Part shown: positions 1-5,062 of the stretch, piece by piece
How the letters are laid out: each line of letters opens with the position of its first letter
Position numbering within the stretch: the stretch's first letter is position 1
From: Spirochaetota bacterium
GTDB lineage: Bacteria; Spirochaetota; Spirochaetia; DTKZ01
NCBI GenBank assembly: GCA_029562045.1
Contig: JAKQWJ010000337.1
Location: forward strand, 1-5,062
DNA: 5,062 bases
Reading direction: 5' to 3'
The notes under the pieces: generated by a model
What the model was told of the DNA's origin: nothing
The model's database searches: none
What the model saw: only the letters and a program-made list of their open reading frames with translations
Made by a program: the position numbers and the translations under genes

Positions 1-1
1 G

Positions 2-430
2 CCGCTGGGCCGGGTCTACCAGGCCGGGACCCTGAGCGGCAACCCCCTGGCGGTGGCGGCGGGGATCGCCACCATCGAAAAGCTCCGCCGGACCCTCCCC
101 TACGACCGGCTGGCGGCCTTTGCGGAACGGATAGCGGAGAGTCTGAACCGGGCCGCCGGCGCCGAAGGCCGGGATTTCCATGTGGCCCGGGCCTTCGGCA
201 TGTTCACCCCCTTCTTCAAACGGGGACCGGTGCGGAACCTGGAGGACGGGAAGGGCTGCGACACCGGCCGCTACGGGAGGTTTTTCCGGGGAATGCTGGA
301 CCGGGGCTTCTATCTGCCCCCCTCCCAGTATGAACTCTGCTTCACCTCCGCCGCCATGGGGGAGGGGGAGATCGACCGCTTCATCTCCGCCGCCGGAGAG
401 GCCCTGACGGAGGCATTCGGAAAACCATGA
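2..430 (+). CDS. hemL: Glutamate-1-semialdehyde 2,1-aminomutase, C-terminal part (5' truncated by window edge)
   Basis: This is the last 142 residues of HemL, the PLP-dependent aminomutase that converts glutamate-1-semialdehyde to 5-aminolevulinate, the common tetrapyrrole precursor, in the cytoplasm. The frame is open from the window edge and begins with PLGRVYQAGTLSGNPLAVAAG, the highly conserved HemL segment just after the PLP-lysine region; the catalytic lysine itself lies upstream of the window. Further family-typical stretches are CDTGRYGRFFRGMLDRGFYL and PPSQYELCFTSAAM, followed by the usual C-terminal helix (EIDRFISAAGEAL). A GTG at 53 is in frame but is internal to the conserved segment, so it is not a start. 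The TGA stop overlaps the ATG of the next gene (ATGA), suggesting cotranscription and translational coupling. The identification is firm; only the 5' end is missing. Confidence 0.95.
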   Translation, partial: PLGRVYQAGTLSGNPLAVAAGIATIEKLRRTLPYDRLAAFAERIAESLNRAAGAEGRDFHVARAFGMFTPFFKRGPVRNLEDGKGCDTGRYGRFFRGMLDRGFYLPPSQYELCFTSAAMGEGEIDRFISAAGEALTEAFGKP

Positions 431-1617
431 GATTCCTCCACGCCGCAGACCTGCATCTCGCCACGGCGGAACGGGCCTATTCTCTGGGGGCGCTGGAGGA
501 GATCATCCGGATCGCGGCCCGGGAGAAGTGCGGAGCCATCCTGCTGGCGGGGGATGTTTTCGATTCGTACAGGGACATGGAGGCCCTGCGGGGGGAGTTC
601 CGGGATCGACTGGAATCCCTCCCCCCGGACTGCGCGGTTTTCTTTATTCCGGGGAACCACGAGGAGCTGCGGAGCCCGTCGGGCCGGGCTCCCCTGTCGG
701 GCCTGGACCTGGGAAGGGCCCGCATCCCGGAGGAGACTCCTTTCCAGCTGTTCTCCCTCTCCCCGGAGGCGGAGCTTCTCTGCCTGCCTTTCCGCCGGGA
801 TTATTCAGACTACCGGAACTGGCCGGCGCCTCCGAAGAAGAGACCCCTCAGGATCCTGCTGGCCCATGGACTGGTTCCGGGGATCGTCTACACCGGCCCG
901 GAGGAGGAGTCTCCCGCGGGAACCATCGACCCGGACCTTTTCGGCTATCTGAGCATCGACCTTGCCGCCCTGGGGCATATCCATGCCGGGTCGATCACCC
1001 GGATCGGGGACACCACGGTGGCCTATCCCGGGTCGGCCCGGGTCTGGCGGGAGGGGGAGACCGGCCCCCGGCAGGTTTTTCTGGGCGCCACCGACACGAT
1101 TCCCCCCCGGCTCGTCCCGGTCAGACTCGAGTCGGCGGGGGCCTTCGTGCCGCTCTCCCTGTCGGTGGGCCTGGACGGGGAGGTCCGCCTGCCCCAGGAC
1201 TTCGGGACGCCGGGAAAGATGGACTGGCTGCATCTGGAGGTCTCCGGAGTGGTGGAGGATGAAAGGCCGGTCCTGGAAGAGGCGCGGAAGATCGTCACGA
1301 GTCTGGAAAAAAACTGCCGCCGGGTCACTACGGATACGGCGGGCCTGGAAGTTCTGGCGGGTATCTCCACCCATCCCCTGGCCCGGGAATTCCTGAAGCG
1401 TTGGGAAGCTCTACTGGCGCAGGGCGGCGGCGCGGCGGGGGACGGAGGCGCGGCGGGGGACGGAGGAGCGGGCTCCGGGGTCCGGGCGACGACGGAGGGC
1501 GGGGGAGCCGCGGCCGGAGGCGCCGGCCCCGGGGAAAACGACCCCCTCGCGGCGCTGCTGCTGGCCCGCCGGAAGGGCCTCTCGGCGCTGAAGGCCGTCT
1601 TGGAGGGGCGCCGATGA
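427..1617 (+). CDS. SbcD/YhaO-like metallophosphoesterase (Mre11-type DNA exonuclease subunit)
   Basis: A 396-residue calcineurin-like phosphoesterase of the SbcD/Mre11/YhaO group. Such proteins are Mn-dependent nucleases that process DNA ends together with an SMC-like ATPase, which here is encoded by the next gene. The metal-binding motifs are present in order: D8-x-H10 (MRFLHAADLHL), G42-D43-x-x-D46, G76-N77-H78-E79, H147 in LLAHG, and G183-H184-I185-H186. The catalytic domain covers roughly residues 1-220 and is followed by a capping region to about 330. Residues about 333-370 are a low-complexity Gly/Ala/Asp linker that includes an exact repeat of GAAGDG. The C-terminal helix (DPLAALLLARRKGLSALKAV) resembles the end of YhaO-type proteins, which are thought to bind the partner ATPase there. 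The ATG at 427 overlaps the hemL stop (ATGA); a GGAGG at 409-413 is rather distant, so the gene probably relies on coupling. Length and N-terminus fit YhaO (about 400 aa). Nuclease function is inferred from motifs. Confidence 0.88.
   Translation: MRFLHAADLHLATAERAYSLGALEEIIRIAAREKCGAILLAGDVFDSYRDMEALRGEFRDRLESLPPDCAVFFIPGNHEELRSPSGRAPLSGLDLGRARIPEETPFQLFSLSPEAELLCLPFRRDYSDYRNWPAPPKKRPLRILLAHGLVPGIVYTGPEEESPAGTIDPDLFGYLSIDLAALGHIHAGSITRIGDTTVAYPGSARVWREGETGPRQVFLGATDTIPPRLVPVRLESAGAFVPLSLSVGLDGEVRLPQDFGTPGKMDWLHLEVSGVVEDERPVLEEARKIVTSLEKNCRRVTTDTAGLEVLAGISTHPLAREFLKRWEALLAQGGGAAGDGGAAGDGGAGSGVRATTEGGGAAAGGAGPGENDPLAALLLARRKGLSALKAVLEGRR
1429..1464 (+). repeat. Exact 18-bp tandem repeat (two copies) in the phosphoesterase linker
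   Basis: Positions 1429-1446 and 1447-1464 are identical 18-base units (ggcgcggcgggggacgga). They lie in frame and encode GAAGDG twice (residues 335-346 of the SbcD-like protein). The surrounding sequence to about 1540 is also Gly/Ala-rich and GC-rich. An 18-bp unit keeps the frame, so slippage here would lengthen or shorten the linker without breaking the protein. Confidence 0.9.
1602..1608 (+). promoter_or_regulatory. Ribosome binding site of the SbcC/YhaN-like ATPase gene
   Basis: GGAGGGG lies 5-7 bases before the ATG at 1614, with the GGAGG core at 1602-1606 leaving a 7-base spacer. It sits inside the last codons of the phosphoesterase gene. It fixes the ATPase start at 1614, against an in-frame upstream TTG at 1401 that would add an Arg/Gly-rich extension lying over the upstream gene. 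Confidence 0.75.
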
Positions 1618-3875
1618 TCCTCCGCCTTGTCATCGACAACTTCGGAAAATTCCGGGGACGGAGCTTCGATTTCGGGCCGGTGACTCTTTTCTCCGGCCGG
1701 AACGAGGCGGGAAAGACCAGCCTCTTCGATGCCCTATTCGACGCCCTCTGCAGCCCCCGGGGGAACAACGATCCGGCCAGACGCCTGAGAGCGCGGTACG
1801 GTCAGGACCGGAAGGCCCGCCTGGAGTTCCAGGGTGAGGAGTACGCCATCCCCGCCCCGGACTTCCTGAACCTCTTCGCCATCCGAGCCGGGGATCTGAG
1901 TCTGGAGATCGGCTCCAACTCCGAATGGATGAACCGGGTCAAGGCCAACCTCTTTTCCGGAGGAATCGATCCCAGGGAGGTGGTGAGGGCCCTGGAGGAG
2001 GACCTCACCAGCACGGCCAGGGGGAGGCTTGCCCGGGAAGAGCGGGATCTCGCGGCGGAACTGCGGGACCTTCGCCTCCGGCTGGACAGGGACCGGGCGG
2101 AGCGGGAGGCCTGTCTGGCGGAAGAAAGGCGTGTCCAGGACCTGGACCGGAGGCGCCGGGCCGATGAGGAGATGTCGGCGGCCCTGGCGGGGGAGGTGGC
2201 AGAACTGGAGAAAAGCCTCCGCGGGCAGAGGGTCATCAGGGAGCTACGGACCTTGCGGGAGGCCGCCTCCCGACCGGGGGAGAGGAGGAGGCTGGAAGCG
2301 GACCTGGTCCGCCTGCGGCGCTTCACCCCGGACGGGCTGGATTCCCTCCGGGGGACGGAGGAGCGGATAAAACGGCTGGGGGAAGAGAAGGAAAAGATCC
2401 GGGCGGCCCTGGAAGCGGCGGAGGACGGTTTCCGCCGCCATCTGGAGGAGAAGACCCGGGGGGAGGAGGAGAGGGACCGGCTGGAGCGGGCCCGCGCCCT
2501 GGCTGAGGCGCTGAAAGCCTCCCTCGGCGACCGGGAGCGTCTGGTGGAGAGAAAAACCGTCACGGTCCTCCGGGTTCCTCTTCTGGCGGCGGCGCTTCTG
2601 TTTCTCGGAGCCGGCCTGGCCTCGTTTTTTCTGCTGCCCCGGGAATACGCCGCAGGGAGTCTCGTTGCGGGGGTCTCCCTCTTCGCCGCCGCCGGGGCTT
2701 TCGCCTTCCACCGGGAGACCCGGGAAGACACCCGCCGCTTCGACGGGGCCCTCGCCCAGGCGGCGTGGCGATGGGAGGCCGAAACCGGCGAATCCTGGAA
2801 AGGCCTGGGCTACGAGGCGATTCTTGTGGCTTTGGATCGGGCCGCCGAAAAGGCGGTCTCGGCGGCGGAAAAGTTCCGGGCCCTCCGGGATGCCGCGGCG
2901 GCCGCGGAAGGCCGTCAGGCGTCTCTGGGAGCGGCTTTCCGGAAGGCCGATGGGGAGCATCAGGAAACCATCCGGGAAGCGCGCTCCTTTCTCGACGGCG
3001 CCGGCGCCGCCGATCTGGCGGAGTACGCCCAGGGCCTGGTCCTCCGGAGGCAGGGGGAGGAGCGCCTTGCCGGGGTGGACCGGCTCCTCCGGGAAGGGCG
3101 GGACAAATACGGGGCTTCCACCGACGATGAGCTGGAGGCCCTGCTGATGCGACGGGCGGAGGACCTGGGCCGGGAGGCTGCGGACCGGGAGCTGTCCGAC
3201 GGGGAGGTCCGGGCTTTGGAGAGCCGGCTTCGGGAAAGGAAGACGGAGCTGGACGGCCTCCAGGCGACGGAGCGCAGCGCTCTGGGGGACGTCAGCCTGA
3301 AGCTCGGAGCGGTCCGGGAGAGGTTCCGGGGGCTTCCGGAGAGGATCTCCCAGGGGGAGAGGGAAACTGCCTGGATGGAGCTGAGGCTCCGGGAGATCGG
3401 GCTCGAAAAAAAAGCCATCGACATCGCCCGGTCCATTTACTCCTCCCTGGCGGAGGATGGGGACGTCATGCTCGGGGAGCTTTCCCGGGAAATCTCCGGG
3501 TTCTTTTCCCGCTTCGTCGCGGAAGAGAGGACGGTGGGTCTGGGGTCCTTCTCGCTGACCGTCGCGAAGATTCAGGACGGGGAGGGCGGCCGGCGCGAGG
3601 GGGAGCTGCTGTCGTCGGGGACTCGGGACGCCTTTCTGCTGGCCGCCCGGCTGGCCCTGGCCCGGAAATCCGCACCCCCTGACGGCAGGGCGCTGGTAGT
3701 GCTGGACGAACCCTTCATGGCCCTGGACCGGCCCCGGACCTCCCGCGCCCTGGAGGCGCTGAAGGACTTTCATCGGGAGACGGGCTGGCAGATCGTCCTT
3801 TTTTCCAAGGACGAGACCCTGGAAAAACAGGCACAGGAGATCTTCGGCGGGCTTTTACGGGTGAACCGGTTGTAG
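1614..3875 (+). CDS. SMC-like AAA ATPase, SbcC/YhaN type, with central transmembrane hairpin
   Basis: A 753-residue Rad50/SbcC-like ATPase, the expected partner of the upstream SbcD/YhaO-like nuclease. The N-terminal lobe starts MILRLVIDNFGKFRG and carries Walker A GRNEAGKTS at residues 28-36. A charged, heptad-like coiled coil follows (about 123-316). Two hydrophobic segments come next, about 321-341 (VPLLAAALLFLGAGLASFFLL) and 346-365, separated by PREY. A second coiled coil runs to about 610. The C-terminal lobe has the ABC signature LLSSGTRD (665-672), then Walker B with catalytic acid ALVVLDEP (D698, E699) and D-loop D705. No CxxC zinc hook is present; the hydrophobic hairpin occupies its place, as in YhaN-type proteins. 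At 753 residues it is shorter than typical SbcC (about 1,000) or YhaN proteins. The ATG overlaps the upstream TGA (ATGA) and has a good GGAGG. The family is firm; the membrane anchor is inferred from hydrophobicity. Confidence 0.88.
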   Translation: MILRLVIDNFGKFRGRSFDFGPVTLFSGRNEAGKTSLFDALFDALCSPRGNNDPARRLRARYGQDRKARLEFQGEEYAIPAPDFLNLFAIRAGDLSLEIGSNSEWMNRVKANLFSGGIDPREVVRALEEDLTSTARGRLAREERDLAAELRDLRLRLDRDRAEREACLAEERRVQDLDRRRRADEEMSAALAGEVAELEKSLRGQRVIRELRTLREAASRPGERRRLEADLVRLRRFTPDGLDSLRGTEERIKRLGEEKEKIRAALEAAEDGFRRHLEEKTRGEEERDRLERARALAEALKASLGDRERLVERKTVTVLRVPLLAAALLFLGAGLASFFLLPREYAAGSLVAGVSLFAAAGAFAFHRETREDTRRFDGALAQAAWRWEAETGESWKGLGYEAILVALDRAAEKAVSAAEKFRALRDAAAAAEGRQASLGAAFRKADGEHQETIREARSFLDGAGAADLAEYAQGLVLRRQGEERLAGVDRLLREGRDKYGASTDDELEALLMRRAEDLGREAADRELSDGEVRALESRLRERKTELDGLQATERSALGDVSLKLGAVRERFRGLPERISQGERETAWMELRLREIGLEKKAIDIARSIYSSLAEDGDVMLGELSREISGFFSRFVAEERTVGLGSFSLTVAKIQDGEGGRREGELLSSGTRDAFLLAARLALARKSAPPDGRALVVLDEPFMALDRPRTSRALEALKDFHRETGWQIVLFSKDETLEKQAQEIFGGLLRVNRL

Positions 3876-3919
3876 CCCTCGGGCAGGGCGGCCGGAGAAG
3901 GCCCCAAGGGGCGGGGCGC

Positions 3920-4081
3920 ATGGAACCCTGGCGCTTCAATCCCATGGGCGTAAACAATGCACGACTTGATAATCGCGCAGATATGTATGGAGCCGGCAGA
4001 ATGGGACGAGCTGTAAAAAATTGGCTTGAGTTCTGCAGTCAGTTTGAGGAGGGGAAGAAACAAGCAGTTTTTCTGCAATGA
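3920..4081 (+). CDS. Small hypothetical protein (53 aa), unrecognised
   Basis: An ATG frame of 53 codons begins 44 bases after the ATPase stop and ends at TGA 4079-4081, three bases short of the hepT stop on the other strand. The product starts MEPWRFNPMGVNN and contains ADMYGAGRMGRAVKNWLEF, then a polar C-terminal tail. An AAGGGG at 3906-3911 sits 8 bases before the ATG, a plausible ribosome binding site. I recognise no family, signal peptide or membrane segment. The frame crosses the change from GC-rich to AT-rich DNA: its first codons match the operon, and the later ones (CGA, CTT, AAT, TAT, AAA) do not. It could be a real short gene, the tail of a decayed gene or a chance frame. Confidence 0.3.
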   Translation: MEPWRFNPMGVNNARLDNRADMYGAGRMGRAVKNWLEFCSQFEEGKKQAVFLQ

Positions 4082-4084
4082 GGG

Positions 4085-4438
4085 CTAACCGAAAATTTCC
4101 GGGCTTTTATTCATTATTTCCTGAAGCTGTTTCTTGAAGACTGGTACTATGTTTTTTGCAACATCCCAAACCAATTTATAGTTAACTGAAAAATATCCAT
4201 GTATAAGCTTGTCCCGCATCCCGGCGATGTTCCGCCAAGGTACTTCAGGGTTTTGGACAACCATAAGGTTTGAAATGTTTTTTACGGCCTCTCCTATTAT
4301 TTCAAGGCTTCGTGTAAAAGCTCGTTTTGCTCTGTCATCCCGAAGGAATTTTTCTTCATCCAGGTTCTGGGTTTCATTTTCCAAAAATCTGATTTCATCC
4401 AGAATATGCTGAAACAGTTCTCTATCAGAATGGAACAT
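4085..4438 (-). CDS. hepT: HepT-like HEPN RNase toxin (DUF86)
   Basis: A 117-residue, largely helical protein of the DUF86/HepT group. HEPN RNases of this kind are toxins that cleave RNA and are silenced by a cognate MNT-type nucleotidyltransferase, encoded just upstream here. The diagnostic stretch is VPWRNIAGMRDKLIHGYF, giving the Rx4HxY motif R75, H80, Y82. R and H are the RNase residues, and Y is the site AMPylated by MntA in characterised pairs. The SLEIIGEAVKNIS helix (about 44-56) is also typical. I chose the ATG at 4438 because GAAGAAG lies 6 bases upstream (4451-4445); a TTG at 4444 would add two residues. The start lies inside the end of mntA (14-base overlap), so translation is probably coupled. 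All key residues are intact, so the toxin should be functional; activity is inferred. Confidence 0.9.
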   Translation of the reverse strand: MFHSDRELFQHILDEIRFLENETQNLDEEKFLRDDRAKRAFTRSLEIIGEAVKNISNLMVVQNPEVPWRNIAGMRDKLIHGYFSVNYKLVWDVAKNIVPVFKKQLQEIMNKSPEIFG

Positions 4439-4724
4439 ACTCAACTTCTTCGAGGATTTTTGGTCCGATATAAGGACTTAAGCTGTCAAGGGTGATTAGA
4501 TCCACTTTCCGCGACAAATTGTCTTCGAGAAAATATGCCAGGTTAATAAAATTGTTATAGTTCAGTTTGTCTGAATAAAACTCAACAAGGATGTCAATAT
4601 CACTGTCGGGTTTTTGCGTTTTACGAACATAAGAGCCAAAGAGACCAATTTTTTTCACTCCATAAGAAATTATGGACTCCCGATTGGATTTGAGGAAATT
4701 TACTATATCTGCTTTTTCTATCAT
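4425..4724 (-). CDS. mntA: MntA-like minimal nucleotidyltransferase antitoxin
   Basis: A 99-residue minimal nucleotidyltransferase (MNT, NTP_transf_2 superfamily). It has the hallmark GSx10DxD motif: G30-S31 in KIGLFGSYVRK, then D42 and D44 in SDIDILVEF. A third acidic residue, D75, lies in KVDLITLD. In characterised HepT/MntA pairs such enzymes transfer AMP from ATP to the HEPN toxin tyrosine and so inactivate it, and the hepT gene here keeps that tyrosine. I chose the ATG at 4724 because a TTGGGG (4738-4733) lies 8 bases upstream and the protein then begins like its relatives (MIEKADIVNFL). ATG 4730 adds only two residues. A start at 4799 would add a tail that is really the out-of-frame remnant of the neighbouring NlpC/P60 gene. 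The ATG forms an ATGA overlap with the stop of that remnant. The 3' end overlaps hepT. Confidence 0.9.
   Translation of the reverse strand: MIEKADIVNFLKSNRESIISYGVKKIGLFGSYVRKTQKPDSDIDILVEFYSDKLNYNNFINLAYFLEDNLSRKVDLITLDSLSPYIGPKILEEVEYVPF
4445..4451 (-). promoter_or_regulatory. Ribosome binding site deciding the hepT start
   Basis: On the minus strand GAAGAAG is followed by TTGAGT and then ATG at 4438, a 6-base spacer. For the alternative TTG start at 4444 the purine run would touch the start codon, so the ATG is preferred. The site is within the last codons of mntA, which supports coupled synthesis of antitoxin and toxin. Confidence 0.5.
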
Positions 4725-4924
4725 GTGCATCGCCCCAAGTATACTACATTCCGATAAAAAAAGATGTCTGCTTTTTCCTGGGCATTCTGATGGGGCCATT
4801 GGGCTAAACCGGAGCAGTCAAAATCGTCGGGGCCGTTTCCGCCCCAGATATAGGGATCTTCAATTTTGGTTAATGTCAGATCCAGGGGTTTTTGGCTTCT
4901 GTGTGCAGTTTTTTTAAATCTCAC
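4721..4924 (-). pseudogene. Decayed NlpC/P60 family cysteine peptidase remnant
   Basis: A 67-residue frame from a GTG at 4924 contains DPYIWGGNGPDDFDCSGLAQ, the N-terminal catalytic block of NlpC/P60 peptidoglycan endopeptidases, with the nucleophile at C37. In intact members roughly 35-45 residues separate this block from the PGDLxFF strand, and an HVGIYLG block with the catalytic histidine follows. Here the matching pieces are crowded together: QWPHQNAQEKADIFFYRN and then VVYLG. The middle of the domain is therefore missing and the HVG histidine is absent. There is no hidden sequence between the blocks, so these are true deletions, not frameshifts. The frame ends at TGA 4723-4721, overlapping the mntA start codon. 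The same frame upstream is closed by TAA at 4948-4946. I infer a non-functional remnant; a short expressed peptide cannot be excluded. Confidence 0.7.
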
Positions 4925-4945
4925 ACTAAAGACACAGAAAGAGTC

Positions 4946-5062
4946 TTAAGTGTTATTGGACTCCATTATTGAGTACCTGACTGTCAGACTGAACAATCCA
5001 TCTGCTGCTGCGGAATCTGTCACTATAGCTGACACCTGATTCTTCCTGATCTTTGACATTTT
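4946..5062 (-). other. Open frame running off the right edge, unrecognised (possible gene end or pseudogene piece)
   Basis: On the minus strand a frame is open from the window edge to TAA at 4948-4946, with an in-frame ATG at 5059. The last residues include DSAAADGLFSLTVRYSIMES and the tail SNNT. It is in the same frame as the NlpC/P60 remnant that starts 21 bases after the stop. It could be the 3' end of a separate gene or the front of the same decayed gene cut by a nonsense codon. No family is recognised, and an open stretch of 38 codons can occur by chance. Confidence 0.25.

Noticed and set aside
1401..1613. In-frame upstream extension of the ATPase from a TTG at 1401, adding 71 Arg/Gly-rich residues
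   Set aside because: It lies wholly over the 3' end of the phosphoesterase gene, looks like an out-of-frame reading of the Gly/Ala linker, and the ATG at 1614 has an excellent GGAGG and starts with the conserved MILRLVIDNFG.
2244..3773. Long minus-strand open frame (509 codons) opposite the ATPase gene, and a 309-codon one at 1802-2731
   Set aside because: These are typical antisense shadows in GC-rich DNA: Pro/Gly/Arg/Ser-rich products without recognisable domains, while the plus strand encodes a clear ATPase.
3901..3913. GCCCC-AA-GGGGC inverted repeat after the ATPase stop as an operon terminator
   Set aside because: The loop is too tight, the stem is short and no T tract follows on the plus strand; it is likely a by-product of GC richness.
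4064..4076. GCAG-N5-CTGC hairpin as a terminator after hepT (minus strand)
   Set aside because: The stem is only four pairs and the following sequence is merely T-rich, not a T run.
4209..4412. Plus-strand frame opposite hepT, and another at 4672-4917 opposite mntA and the NlpC/P60 remnant
   Set aside because: Both lie antisense to recognised sequence and show no family features.
4738..4743. TATACT on the minus strand as a -10 box for mntA
   Set aside because: There is no good -35 about 17 bases upstream, and the transcript would start almost at the start codon, leaving no room for the ribosome binding site.
4725..4799. Longer mntA start at 4799
   Set aside because: The added residues match no MNT N-terminus and are the out-of-frame reading of the NlpC/P60 remnant; the ATG at 4724 has a better-spaced ribosome binding site.
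5053..5058. Perfect TTGACA on the plus strand
   Set aside because: The matching -10 region would fall beyond the window edge, so a promoter cannot be supported.

Overview
The window joins two regions of very different base composition. Positions 1 to about 3,940 are strongly GC-rich, clearly above 60% G+C by eye, with G or C at most third codon positions. They hold a tight plus-strand operon. From about 3,945 to the right edge the DNA is much more AT-rich and carries a minus-strand accessory block. The sequence suggests the chromosome of a high-GC bacterium that makes tetrapyrroles by the C5 (glutamyl-tRNA) route. I cannot place the phylum with confidence.

The plus-strand operon starts with the 3' end of hemL (glutamate-1-semialdehyde aminomutase). 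An ATGA stop/start overlap leads to an SbcD/YhaO-like metallophosphoesterase (427-1617). A second ATGA overlap leads to an SMC-like AAA ATPase of the SbcC/YhaN type (1614-3875). The nuclease and ATPase are the two halves of an Mre11-Rad50-like DNA-end processing complex. The ATPase has no zinc-hook CxxC. Instead it has two hydrophobic segments in the middle of its coiled coil, so this version is probably tethered to the membrane. The phosphoesterase carries a Gly/Ala/Asp-rich linker built partly from an exact 18-bp tandem repeat.

The junction (3876-4084) holds one small unrecognised plus-strand frame (53 aa, 3920-4081) that runs across the composition break. I see no convincing terminator there.

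The AT-rich block is read on the minus strand. Its core is a HepT/MntA (HEPN/MNT) toxin-antitoxin pair. mntA encodes a minimal nucleotidyltransferase with GSx10DxD. It overlaps hepT, which encodes a DUF86 HEPN RNase with an intact Rx4HxY motif. Directly upstream lies a decayed NlpC/P60 peptidase gene, which keeps its catalytic cysteine motif but has lost internal segments. Its reading frame ends in an ATGA overlap with the mntA start codon. A further open frame of unknown identity runs off the right edge. The block looks like an acquired accessory segment with gene decay, placed next to a housekeeping operon.
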